From Massilia oculi (GTDB lineage: Bacteria; Pseudomonadota; Gammaproteobacteria; Burkholderiales; Burkholderiaceae_D): a stretch of 64,000 nucleotides of DNA. Made by a program: the position numbers and the translations under genes. This document shows, in pieces, positions 21,803-30,697 of this stretch. The notes beneath the pieces were generated by a model. That model ran no database searches, was not told the DNA's origin, and saw only the letters and a list, made by a program, of their open reading frames with translations. Each line of letters opens with the position of its first letter. Position 1 is the first letter of the stretch. The stretch covers positions 3,410,001 to 3,474,000 of the forward strand of contig NZ_CP029343.1 in NCBI RefSeq assembly GCF_003143515.1. Direction: 5' to 3'.

Positions 21803-24028
21803 ATGCACGCGCATCCCGCCAACATGCTTCCCGGCGAACCCGCTCCCTTTTCCCAGACTCTCGAGACCGACAGCCAGCCGCGCCTGCTGCTGGTCGACGA
21901 CGAGCCACGCCTGCTGTCCTCGCTGTACGAACTGCTTCAGGGGCGCGGCTACCGCCTGGTCACCGCGCCGTCGGGGACTGAAGCCCTGGCTCAGCTGTCT
22001 CGCCAGCACTTCGACCTCGTCCTGCTCGACCTGCGCCTGCCCGACATCGGCGGCCACGAGATCATGGACTTCATCAACCAGAAGGGGATCGACGCCGACG
22101 TCATCGTGATGAGCGGCGAGATCGGCATCGACGCCGCGATCGGCGCGCTCAAGCGCGGCGCCTACAGCTACCTGCGCAAGCCCTACAGCCGCGAGGAGCT
22201 GCTCTCCACCGTGAGCAATGCGCTGCAGCGGCGGCGCCTGACGCTGGATAACGCGCGCATCGCGAACCAGCTCGAGAACTCCGAGAAGATGTACCGCTAC
22301 CTGGTGGACTCGTCGCCGGACATCATCTATACGCTGAACCACGAGGGCCGCTTCACTTTTGTGAACGACCGCGCCTACCAGCTGCTCGGCTACACCCGCG
22401 AGGAGCTGATCGGCCAGCATTACTCGATCCTGGTGCACGAGGAAGACCTGGAGCGCGCGCGCTATGTGTTCAACGAGCGCCGCGTCGACGAGCGCGCCTC
22501 GCGCAACGTCGAGCTGCGCCTCAAATGCCGCGGCGGAGGAAATGGTCTCGAGCGCCACGACCGCACCTTCAACACCACCCTGATGACGATCTCGCTCAAC
22601 GCGATCGGCATGCACGTGCCGGACCAGGAAGTGAAGAAGCTCGAATTCTTCGGCACCTATGGCGTGGCGCGCGACATCACCGACCGCAAGCGCGCCGAAG
22701 AGGTCATCTCCTACCAGGCCTACCACGACATCCTGACCGACCTGCCGAACCGCATCCTGTTCAAGGACCGCCTCGGCCTGGCCGTGATCCAGGCCAAGCG
22801 CAAGCAGACCGAGCTCGCGGTGATGTTCATCGACCTCGATCGCTTCAAGCTGGTCAACGACACGCTGGGCCATGTGAAGGGCGACGAGTTGCTGCAGCAG
22901 GCTGCGGGACGTCTGAAGGAATGCCTGCGCAAGGGCGACACCCTGGCGCGCCAGGGCGGCGACGAATTCACGATCGTGCTGCCCGAGCTGCGCGACCGCG
23001 ACGACGCGCGCATGGTGGCGGACAAATTCCTGGAGGTGCTGCAGGAGCCGTTCGACCTGGACGGCCACGAGGTGCACATCTCGGCCTCGATCGGCATCGC
23101 GATCTACCCGAAGGACGGCGAATCGATCGACGAGCTGCTGCGCCACGCCGACATCGCGATGTACCAGGTCAAGGCGCTGGGCAAGAACGGCCACAGCTTC
23201 TACCACGACTCGATGCTCGAAGTGTCGCACCAGAAGATCGCGCTGGAGCAGGCGCTGCGCCGCGCGCTCGAGCACGACGAGCTGGAGATGTTCTACCAGC
23301 CGCAGATCGACGCGATGAGCGGCCGCATCACCGGCGCCGAAGCCCTGATGCGCTGGAACCATCCAACGCGCGGGCGCCTGTCGGCCGGCGAGTTCCTGCC
23401 GTTCGCCGAAGAGAACGGCCTGATGCTGCCGATCTCGGACTGGATGATCGGCGCGCTGTGCCGCGACATGCTGAAGTGGAATGCGATCGGCGGCAGCGAG
23501 ATCCGCCTGTCGCTGAACCTGTCGCCGCAATACCTGGACCGCGGCGACTTCTTCGAGAAGATGCGCGGCGCGCTGGCGCGCCACGGCATCTCGCCGCAGC
23601 AGATCGAGGTCGAGATCACCGAGAACATCTGCATCCGCAATCCGCAGTATGCGATCGAGCAGCTCAACAAGTTGTGCCAGCTGGGCGTGTCGATCGCCAT
23701 CGACGACTTCGGCACCGGCTACTCGTCCTTGTCCTACCTGCACCGCTTCCCGATCCACACGGTCAAGATCGACCAGTCCTTCGTCAAGGAGATCCACCAG
23801 GAAGACGGCCACTATCCGGTGATCCTGGCGATCATCTCGATCGCGCGCGGCCTGGGCCTGAACCTGATCGCCGAAGGCGTCGAGACCGAGGAGCAGGCGC
23901 GCTACCTGCGCGCCAACGGCTGCCTGACGATGCAGGGCTATCTGTTCTATCGCCCGATTTCGCTGCAGGACTTCATGGCCGCGCTGCGCACCCAGTCGGG
24001 CGCCAGCCTGCGCGCGGTGCAGGCCTGA
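21803..24028 (+). CDS. Response regulator with PAS, GGDEF and EAL domains
   Basis: The 741-aa protein has a receiver domain (phospho-acceptor Asp76 in LLDLRLPD), a PAS domain (about 155-310, YLVDSSPDIIYTLNHEGRF), a GGDEF domain with intact GGDEF at 385-389, and an EAL domain with EAL at 513-515, plus DDFGTGYSS and EGVETEEQ. Both cyclase and phosphodiesterase motifs look catalytically competent, so it may make or degrade cyclic di-GMP depending on phosphorylation. It follows the kinase gene and precedes the Sel1-repeat gene by 6 bases. I infer a three-gene signalling operon. Confidence 0.9.
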   Translation: MHAHPANMLPGEPAPFSQTLETDSQPRLLLVDDEPRLLSSLYELLQGRGYRLVTAPSGTEALAQLSRQHFDLVLLDLRLPDIGGHEIMDFINQKGIDADVIVMSGEIGIDAAIGALKRGAYSYLRKPYSREELLSTVSNALQRRRLTLDNARIANQLENSEKMYRYLVDSSPDIIYTLNHEGRFTFVNDRAYQLLGYTREELIGQHYSILVHEEDLERARYVFNERRVDERASRNVELRLKCRGGGNGLERHDRTFNTTLMTISLNAIGMHVPDQEVKKLEFFGTYGVARDITDRKRAEEVISYQAYHDILTDLPNRILFKDRLGLAVIQAKRKQTELAVMFIDLDRFKLVNDTLGHVKGDELLQQAAGRLKECLRKGDTLARQGGDEFTIVLPELRDRDDARMVADKFLEVLQEPFDLDGHEVHISASIGIAIYPKDGESIDELLRHADIAMYQVKALGKNGHSFYHDSMLEVSHQKIALEQALRRALEHDELEMFYQPQIDAMSGRITGAEALMRWNHPTRGRLSAGEFLPFAEENGLMLPISDWMIGALCRDMLKWNAIGGSEIRLSLNLSPQYLDRGDFFEKMRGALARHGISPQQIEVEITENICIRNPQYAIEQLNKLCQLGVSIAIDDFGTGYSSLSYLHRFPIHTVKIDQSFVKEIHQEDGHYPVILAIISIARGLGLNLIAEGVETEEQARYLRANGCLTMQGYLFYRPISLQDFMAALRTQSGASLRAVQA

Positions 24029-24034
24029 CCGATC

Positions 24035-25606
24035 ATGCTCGACACGTCACTCGTGTCCGGTGAGACGCCGACGTATAGCGCTCAGTTCTTGCGCGTAAAA
24101 GCGCAGGCCGAGCGCGGCATGGTCCAGGCCCAGCACAGCCTGGGCTTCATGTACGTCAACGGCCAGGGCGTGCCCAGGAACGACGAGCTGGCGGTGGTCT
24201 GGTACCGGATGGCCGCGACAAGCGGCCTGGCGCAGGCCCAGTACAACCTCGGCGTGATGTTCCAGAAGGGCCAGGGCGTGGAGCAGGATTTCGCCCAGGC
24301 GGCCCACTGGTACGGGCGCGCGGCCGACCAGGGTTACGCGCCGGCCCAGTACAACCTGGGCTGGCTGTATGCGAAGGGCCTCGGCGTGGCCAGCGACGTG
24401 GGCCGGGCGCTGCACTGGTTCAGCCAGGCGGCGGATCAGGGAGAGCCGGGCGCGCAGCACAACCTGGGCATGATGTTCGAGACCGGCAAGGGCGTAGCCC
24501 AGGACCAGGAAGCGGCGCTGCACTGGTACCGGCGCGCCGCCGAGCAGGGCTATGCGCGCTCGCAGTACAACCTGGGCCTGCGCTACGACGCCGGCCAGGG
24601 CGTGGCGCGCGACCCGCGCGAAGCGCTGGCCTGGATGCGCAAGGCGGCCGAGCAGGGCCATGCGCCCGCCCAGTTCAACCTCGGCCTGCGCTACGACAAG
24701 GGGCAGGACGTCGAGCAGGACAGCCGGCAGGCGATCCTGTGGTATGGACGCGCCGGCGAACAGGGGCATGCCAGCTCGCAGTTCAATCTGGCGCTCATTT
24801 ACGACACCGGTCACGGCGTCCCGCGCGACGAAGCGCTGGCCCTGGCGTGGTACCGGCGCGCCGGAAACCAGGGCCATGCCGGGGCCCAGAACAGCCTTGG
24901 CATGCGCTATGAACACGGACAGGGCGTGGCGGTCGATGCGGCGCAGGCGGCCGCCTGGTACCGGCGCGCGGCCGAGCAGGGCCTGCCGGCGGCCCAGTAC
25001 CAGCTGGGACAGCTCCTCGATGCCGGCAACGGGGTCGAGCAGGATCCGGCCCAGGCGACCGGGTGGTATCGCCAGGCGGCCGAGCAGGGGCACCTGCGCG
25101 CCCAGTTCGACCTGGGCCTGCGCTACGAGAGCGGCAGCGGCGTCGACCAGGACAGCGCGCAGGCCCTGGCCTGGTACCGGCGCGCGGCCGGCCAGGATTA
25201 CGCACCGGCCCAGTACATGGTCGGCGCGCTGCTCGACCGCCTGGAGACCGGCGACCCGGTCGAGGCGACCGACTGGTTCCACAAGGCGGCCGACCACAGG
25301 CACGCGCTGGCGCAGTTCGAGCTGGGGCTGCGCTACGACTGCGGCAAGGGCGTGGAGCGCGACTACGAGGCGGCCCATTTCTGGTACCTGTGCGCCGCGC
25401 GCCAGGGCCATGCGCGGGCCCAGTTCAACCTGGGGGTGATGTATGCGGCGGGGCAGGGCGCCCAGCGCGACCTGGTCGAGGCCTACGCCTGGCTGCACCG
25501 GGCTGGCGCTGCCGGCGTGGCTCCGGCTTCTGCCTACCTGGGCAAGATCGCGGGCCAAATGGAAGCGCAACAGTTGTCCCAGGCAGAGCGCTTGATATCC
25601 GTTTAA
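24035..25606 (+). CDS. Sel1-repeat (tetratricopeptide-like) protein, 13 repeats
   Basis: The 523-aa protein is almost entirely 36-residue Sel1-like repeats; I count 13, each around A(Q/R)(Y/F)NLG...Y..G.GV..D...A..WY..AA.QG. There is no signal peptide, so it should be a cytoplasmic scaffold. Sel1 proteins mediate protein-protein contacts and are often linked to signalling or envelope regulation. Its position 6 bases after the GGDEF/EAL regulator suggests that it works with that system. The repeat units also create internal DNA similarity that could recombine. Confidence 0.85.
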   Translation: MLDTSLVSGETPTYSAQFLRVKAQAERGMVQAQHSLGFMYVNGQGVPRNDELAVVWYRMAATSGLAQAQYNLGVMFQKGQGVEQDFAQAAHWYGRAADQGYAPAQYNLGWLYAKGLGVASDVGRALHWFSQAADQGEPGAQHNLGMMFETGKGVAQDQEAALHWYRRAAEQGYARSQYNLGLRYDAGQGVARDPREALAWMRKAAEQGHAPAQFNLGLRYDKGQDVEQDSRQAILWYGRAGEQGHASSQFNLALIYDTGHGVPRDEALALAWYRRAGNQGHAGAQNSLGMRYEHGQGVAVDAAQAAAWYRRAAEQGLPAAQYQLGQLLDAGNGVEQDPAQATGWYRQAAEQGHLRAQFDLGLRYESGSGVDQDSAQALAWYRRAAGQDYAPAQYMVGALLDRLETGDPVEATDWFHKAADHRHALAQFELGLRYDCGKGVERDYEAAHFWYLCAARQGHARAQFNLGVMYAAGQGAQRDLVEAYAWLHRAGAAGVAPASAYLGKIAGQMEAQQLSQAERLISV

Positions 25607-25677
25607 CGCACCGCATTTGAACCGCCGGCAGGCATGCATGGCTGGGCCAGCGCACCGTGTATGCAAGCACGCCGCGT

Positions 25678-25699
25678 TATACTGTATGTCCATACAGTC
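25678..25699 (+). promoter_or_regulatory. LexA-type SOS box overlapping a -10 element
   Basis: The 20-bp site 25680-25699 has the form TACTGT-N8-ACAGTC, with a perfect CTGT-N8-ACAG palindromic core as in proteobacterial LexA boxes. It overlaps a TATACT -10 hexamer (25678-25683) and ends 12 bases before the radical-SAM start. This predicts that the repair pair downstream is repressed by LexA and induced by DNA damage. Confidence 0.75.
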
Positions 25700-25710
25700 A
25701 AGCGCGCGCG

Positions 25711-26940
25711 ATGGAACTCAACGACAAGCTCGAAATCCTGGCCGACGCGGCCAAGTACGACGCATCCTGCGCCAGCAGCGGTGCGCCCAAGCGCGGCTCC
25801 GAGGGCAAGGACGGCCTGGGCGCCACCACCGGCATGGGCATCTGTCACAGCTACACGCCGGACGGCCGCTGCGTCTCGCTGCTCAAGATCCTGCTCACCA
25901 ATTTCTGCATCTACGACTGCCAGTACTGCATCAACCGGCGCACCTCGAACGTGCCGCGGGCGCGCTTCGCGGTCGACGAAGTCGTCAAGCTGACCCAGGA
26001 TTTTTACCTGCGCAACTATATCGACGGCCTGTTCCTCAGCTCGGGCATCATCCAGTCGGCCGACTACACGATGGAGCAACTGGTGGCAGTCGCGCGCCAG
26101 CTGCGCGAGGTGCACCAGTTCCGCGGCTACATCCACCTCAAGACCATCCCCGACGCCGATCCACTGCTGATCCAGGAAGCCGGCCGCTGGGCCGACCGCC
26201 TGTCGGTGAACATCGAGCTGCCGACCCACGACAGCGTGACCCGCCTCGCGCCCGAAAAAAGCGTCCACACGATCAAGCTGGCGATGGGTTCCATTCGCCG
26301 CAAGCTGGACGAGAAGGCCGAAGAGCCGAAGGCGCCGGCCTTCGCGCCGGCCGGCCAGAGCACGCAGATGATCGTCGGCGCCGACGCCAGCGACGACCAC
26401 ACCATCCTGAACACGGCCGAGACGCTGTACGGCAGCTACAAGCTCAAGCGCGTGTACTACTCGGCCTTCAGCCCGATCCCGCAGAGCCCCGGCAGCGTGC
26501 CGCTGGCGCCGCCGCCGCTGCTGCGCGAGCACCGCCTGTACCAGGCGGACTTTCTGTTGCGCGGCTACGGCTTCACGGCCGGCGAACTGATGCCGCAGAC
26601 GGGCAACCTGGCGCTGGACGTCGATCCCAAGCTGGCCTGGGCCTTGAGCAATCGCGAGCACTTCCCGATGGACCTGAACCGCGTCGACGCTTCCCTGATC
26701 CCGCGGATTCCCGGCATTGGCCTGCGCAACGCCAAGCGCATCGTCGAGTTGCGCCGCCTGCGTCGCATCCGCTGGGAAGATCTGTCGCGCCTGCGCTGCA
26801 GCCTCAAGAAGCTGGCGCCCTTCGTCGTCACCGCCGACTACAAGCCGGCGCAGGGCGCGACCAGTTCCGACCTGCTGCGCAAGCACATGGCCGATGCGCC
26901 GCAGCAGATGAACCTGTGGCCCGAATTGCAGGCGGCATGA
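25711..26940 (+). CDS. Putative DNA modification/repair radical SAM protein
   Basis: The 409-aa protein has the radical-SAM iron-sulfur motif CIYDCQYC (CxxxCxxC, near residue 70), IELPTHDSVTRLAPEK, and a C-terminal helix-hairpin-helix (IPRIPGIGLRNAKRIVELRRL) that should bind DNA. It belongs to the conserved family always found beside a DUF4130 protein and often a UdgX-type protein; its chemistry is not established as far as I know. ATG 25711 follows the SOS box. Its stop overlaps the start of the next gene (ATGA), indicating coupled translation. Confidence 0.88.
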   Translation: MELNDKLEILADAAKYDASCASSGAPKRGSEGKDGLGATTGMGICHSYTPDGRCVSLLKILLTNFCIYDCQYCINRRTSNVPRARFAVDEVVKLTQDFYLRNYIDGLFLSSGIIQSADYTMEQLVAVARQLREVHQFRGYIHLKTIPDADPLLIQEAGRWADRLSVNIELPTHDSVTRLAPEKSVHTIKLAMGSIRRKLDEKAEEPKAPAFAPAGQSTQMIVGADASDDHTILNTAETLYGSYKLKRVYYSAFSPIPQSPGSVPLAPPPLLREHRLYQADFLLRGYGFTAGELMPQTGNLALDVDPKLAWALSNREHFPMDLNRVDASLIPRIPGIGLRNAKRIVELRRLRRIRWEDLSRLRCSLKKLAPFVVTADYKPAQGATSSDLLRKHMADAPQQMNLWPELQAA

Positions 26941-28502
26941 ACGCGAGTGCCGGCGCCGCCGCCCTCGCCGCGACCGCGGTGGAGAACGTGCGCGCGGGCC
27001 GGCCGCTGCTGGTGGACGGCTTCACCGCATGGCGCGCGGTGGCGCGCGAACTGCTGCGCGCCGGCGTGCCGCCCGAGGCGGTGACCTGGGGTGCGCCGGG
27101 CGCCGACCTGTTCTCGGGTGCGCCGGCATCCCAAGCCGCTGCGCATCATGGAGGCGACCTCCTGGCGACTCCGGCAGAACCGCAAGCGGGCGAACCGGAG
27201 CCTTCCAATGCAGCGACGCCAAGGCCGCCGAGGCCACAAGTTCCCCGCTCCCTGATGGAGATGTTGCAGACCGCCGCCTGCTACCGCGACCATGACCGCT
27301 GGGCCTTCCTGTACCGGGTGATCTGGCGCTGGCAGCAGGGCGAGCACGACGTGCAATCGCCCGCCGATCCGGACGGGCAGCGGCTGCACGCGATGGTCAA
27401 GGCGGTGCGGCGCGAGGTACACGATATGCACGCCTATATCCGATTCCGCGAACGGCCGATCGAGGCCGGCGCGCCCCATTTCGTGGCCTGGTTCGAACCC
27501 GCCCATGACGTCCTGCCGCAAGTCGCCGAGCATTTTGTGGCGCGCATGGGCAAGGTGAGCTGGATGATCGCCACGCCCGACGCCAGCGTGCTGTGGGACG
27601 GCGCCATCCTGCACCACACCGGTCCCCTGATGTCGAGCGCGGCCGATCTCGACGACGCCGGCGAGGCCTTGTGGCTGACCTATTACCGCAGCATCTTCAA
27701 CCCGGCGCGCCTGAACACGCAGGTGATGAACAGCCACATCCCGTCACGCTTCTGGAAGAATCTGCCGGAAGGCGCGCTGGTGCCGTCGCTGGTGAGCCAG
27801 GCCGGCCTTGGCGCGCGCCGCATCGGCCAGGTCGAGGCCGTAGGAAGGCGCAGCGGCCGCACGATCTCGATCGAGGCCGAGCAGGCGCAGCCCGAGCGCC
27901 AGCAGCCGTCGAAGCTGGACGAGTGCCGGCGTTGCGACCTGTGGGAACACGCGACCCAGGCGGTGGGCGGCGAAGGACCAGAACATTCAAGAATCATGCT
28001 CGTCGGCGAACAGCCGGGCGACCAGGAAGACCTGGCCGGCCAGCCCTTCGTCGGCCCGGCCGGCAAGCTGCTCGACCGCGTGTTCGAACAGGCCGGCGTG
28101 GAGCGCAAGGGCGTCTACATCACCAACGCCGTCAAGCATTTCAAATGGGAGCCGCGCGGCAAGCGGCGCCTGCACAAGACGCCGGCGCAGAAGGAGATCG
28201 AGGCCTGCCACTACTGGCTCGAGAAGGAGATCGCCACCCGTAAACCCAAGGTCATCGTGGCGATGGGCGCGACCGCGCTCAAGTCGGTGCTGCAGACCGG
28301 CAGCGCGACGCTCAAGGACAAGCTGGGGCGGCCGGTGCGCCATGGCGACAGCTGGGTGGTGACGATCTACCACCCGTCGTACGTGCTGCGCGTGCCCGAC
28401 GAAGCGTCCAAGCAGGAGGCGTTTTCGGTGATGGTCGAGGGCTTGAAGCTGGCGCAGGAATTATTGGACCGGCCCGACGTGCCGGAGCCGCCGGAAGGCT
28501 GA
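26937..28502 (+). CDS. DUF4130 / UdgX-type uracil-DNA glycosylase fusion
   Basis: A 521-aa two-domain protein. Residues ~20-290 match the DUF4130 family (YRVIWRWQQG, MHAYIRFRER, HFVARM, WLTYYRSIFNPARLN). Residues ~325-515 match UdgX: GEQPGDQEDLAGQPFVGPAG, then the R-loop KRRLHKTP and HPSYVLR. In mycobacterial UdgX the histidine of this loop forms a covalent bond to the abasic site; here it is His413. Cysteines in CRRCDLW and later fit the 4Fe-4S cluster. The two families are separate genes in many genomes and fused here. Role inferred: SOS-induced capture or repair of uracil-containing DNA together with the radical-SAM protein. Confidence 0.88.
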   Translation: MNASAGAAALAATAVENVRAGRPLLVDGFTAWRAVARELLRAGVPPEAVTWGAPGADLFSGAPASQAAAHHGGDLLATPAEPQAGEPEPSNAATPRPPRPQVPRSLMEMLQTAACYRDHDRWAFLYRVIWRWQQGEHDVQSPADPDGQRLHAMVKAVRREVHDMHAYIRFRERPIEAGAPHFVAWFEPAHDVLPQVAEHFVARMGKVSWMIATPDASVLWDGAILHHTGPLMSSAADLDDAGEALWLTYYRSIFNPARLNTQVMNSHIPSRFWKNLPEGALVPSLVSQAGLGARRIGQVEAVGRRSGRTISIEAEQAQPERQQPSKLDECRRCDLWEHATQAVGGEGPEHSRIMLVGEQPGDQEDLAGQPFVGPAGKLLDRVFEQAGVERKGVYITNAVKHFKWEPRGKRRLHKTPAQKEIEACHYWLEKEIATRKPKVIVAMGATALKSVLQTGSATLKDKLGRPVRHGDSWVVTIYHPSYVLRVPDEASKQEAFSVMVEGLKLAQELLDRPDVPEPPEG

Positions 28503-28611
28503 CATATGCGCGATATGCGTTGCTCATGTAATTGAAACAGCCGTGTCACAGCGGGTTCGCCAGCGATGCCATTGGCGTAAGATCTGGCGATTCCCATCAC
28601 CGGATCATTTC

Positions 28612-29643
28612 ATGAACAAGCTCGCCGTACCCGCTTTCTGCATATGCATGCTGACCGCTCCCGCCTGGGCGCAATCGGAAGATGTGGCTGTCCCGGCGCA
28701 GGCCGCTGTTGGTGCGTTCGAGACCGCCGCCGAACCGGCGCCGGAGCAGATCCACGTCGTGGCCCAGCGTCCGGGACCGGGCATGTGGAAGGTAAGGAAG
28801 GGGGAGCATGTCTTGTGGGTGTTCGGCATGTACGGGCCGGTACCGAAGGACATGCAGTGGCGCTCGCAGGAAGTCGAGAACGTCATCATGAATTCGCAGG
28901 AATACCTGTCGGCGCCAAGCGCCTCTGCCAAGGCAGGCTTCTTCAAGTCGATCACGCTGTTGCCGAGCATGATCGGGGTGCGCAAGAATCCGGATGGCGC
29001 CACCTTGCGCGACGTGATGCCGGCTGAAGACTACGCGCGCTGGACCACGCTCAAGGCGAAATACCTGCCCGAGAACGACGACGTCGAGCGCGAGCGCCCG
29101 ATCTTCGCGGCGGAAGTGTTGTCGAATGCCGCGCGCAAGCAGGCGGGCCTGATCGACAGCTACGCGGTGCGCAAGCCGCTGCTGGATCTGGTCAAGAAGG
29201 CGAAGCTGAAAGAGACCGCGTCGACCTTCCAGCTACCGATGGACAATGCGCGCACTGTGCTGAAGAACTTCAAGAAGTCGACCCTGGGCGACGCCGCCTG
29301 CCTGGCGCGGACGATGGCCACGCTGGAGCAGGACATCGAGGCCGCCAGCCGGCGCGCCAATGCCTGGGCCAAGGGCGACATGGATGAGATGCGCAAGCTG
29401 GACTTCGCCACGCGCGAAGAGGCCTGTTTCGGCGCACTGATGAACAGCGCGGCATTCGATGCCGAGCCCGAATTCAAGAACATGAAAGCGCGTGCGCAGG
29501 CGATGTGGGTCGCCTCGGCGGAGAAGGCGCTGGCGGCCAATGCCTCGACCTTCGCCGTGCTGAAGATCGAGGATATCTTCGATCCGCAAGGGGTGATCGC
29601 GGCGCTGGCGGCGAAGGGGTATGCGGTCGAGCAGCCGGATTGA
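28612..29643 (+). CDS. TraB/GumN-family exported protein
   Basis: The 343-aa precursor begins with a signal peptide (KLAVPAFCICMLTAPAWAQS). The mature protein carries the TraB/GumN pattern, including MWKVRKGEHVLWVFGMYGPVPKDMQW near the N-terminus and late helical segments; the usual GxxH-type motif is not obvious, with GMYG at that position. The TraB fold is related to Tiki metalloproteases, but activity cannot be asserted here. It is monocistronic by spacing and is the last core gene before tRNA-Gly. Confidence 0.7.
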   Translation: MNKLAVPAFCICMLTAPAWAQSEDVAVPAQAAVGAFETAAEPAPEQIHVVAQRPGPGMWKVRKGEHVLWVFGMYGPVPKDMQWRSQEVENVIMNSQEYLSAPSASAKAGFFKSITLLPSMIGVRKNPDGATLRDVMPAEDYARWTTLKAKYLPENDDVERERPIFAAEVLSNAARKQAGLIDSYAVRKPLLDLVKKAKLKETASTFQLPMDNARTVLKNFKKSTLGDAACLARTMATLEQDIEAASRRANAWAKGDMDEMRKLDFATREEACFGALMNSAAFDAEPEFKNMKARAQAMWVASAEKALAANASTFAVLKIEDIFDPQGVIAALAAKGYAVEQPD

Positions 29644-29711
29644 TCCGGGGCAGGCGGGGGAGGGGCGGAAAATTGTCAAACCGTCCCGAACACGCGTAGA
29701 ATGCTGGCGAC

Positions 29712-29785
29712 GCGGGTGTAGCTCAATGGTAGAGCAGAGGCTTCCCAAGCCTACGACGAGGGTTCGATCCCCTTCACCCGCTCCA
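29712..29785 (+). tRNA. tRNA-Gly (anticodon CCC)
   Basis: A full cloverleaf can be drawn. The acceptor stem pairs GCGGGTG with CACCCGC, the D arm is TAGCTCAATGGTAGA, and the anticodon loop TTCCCAA has CCC at positions 34-36. The T arm contains GGTTCGATCC, and CCA is encoded. The anticodon stem has one weak outer pair. The gene marks the edge between core chromosome and the accessory island. Confidence 0.93.
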
Positions 29786-30697
29786 ATCAACTGGAAGTTG
29801 ATATGGACGCAAGTCAGCACGATTGTGGTATTGCCTGCTGTCGAAGACGTGAGCAAATGTACTCACCGTGCTTTTCCTGCCCCGAACCGTTTTACTGACC
29901 AAATTTGTATCTGGCAGGCGTCACTTTCCCGTCGCCCGCGCCAGCAACACGTTAGCGACAGTGCCTGGCGTTGCCGCTAGACTCGCCATGGGTAGCGCCG
30001 ATCGCGCCGCGAAGGCGCCGGTGGCGAGCCGTATCTCCATGCCATCGTGCAGTAAAGAAGTACTCGCATTGCGAAGGCAGGTCGCAAGCATCGCCGAACG
30101 CCATAGTTTCGTCGCCATGCCGAAGCGTGTGGTTTTGCATCACATCGACACGTTACCGGCGGTCGTCACGAACGTCCAGCGCCGGCTCGTTCCTCATGTT
30201 GACGCTGACGCACCCGCGGATGGCCTGGTTGTTGTAGAGCACGTCTCGATACCTTTGTCACACAGGCCGAAACATTGCTGCGCGATATGTATGCGTGGCA
30301 TCCGCTCCAAACTGGTCGCTGGCCGGCCGCATCCTTCGCCCTTCGGGTGACGCCACCAGTGCCAGCCACAGCGTCACGGCCTTGATATCGGCCTGGAACC
30401 GGTCGCAGCGGGTTTGCTTTTCTTGTGCCCGAATCTGGCGTCGGAGAACGTGGTTTGCTTCGTGGAGGCTCAGCAGGAATCGAAGTGGTCTTTGTGACAG
30501 TTCGGATTGACGCGACGTGGACCGATGATTAAAGTGGCGCATCCTTAAAGTCAGGCCAGATCTTACTGCACGTTATTTTTGGTGAGTATCCAAACAGCGC
30601 TATTTGTTATCGTGTTAGTGGAATTGCCTCGTAAAGCGGTCAATGCAAATTCCCATTATATTCATGATGTTCTTAATCCACTGAAAAGGAATGATTG
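29786..30697. other. Gene-poor island edge (about 0.9 kb)
   Basis: No ORF here has a recognisable product. Short open frames occur on both strands (for example 30258-30542 minus), but none has motifs or convincing starts, and they overlap one another. The stretch looks like decayed coding or transposon sequence. The last ~150 bases turn AT-rich and carry a Shine-Dalgarno (AAAAGGA) for the next gene. Confidence 0.5.

Noticed and set aside
29712..29785. tRNA-Gly as the attachment site of the whole island
   Set aside because: No second copy of the tRNA 3' end was seen downstream and no integrase gene lies next to the tRNA.
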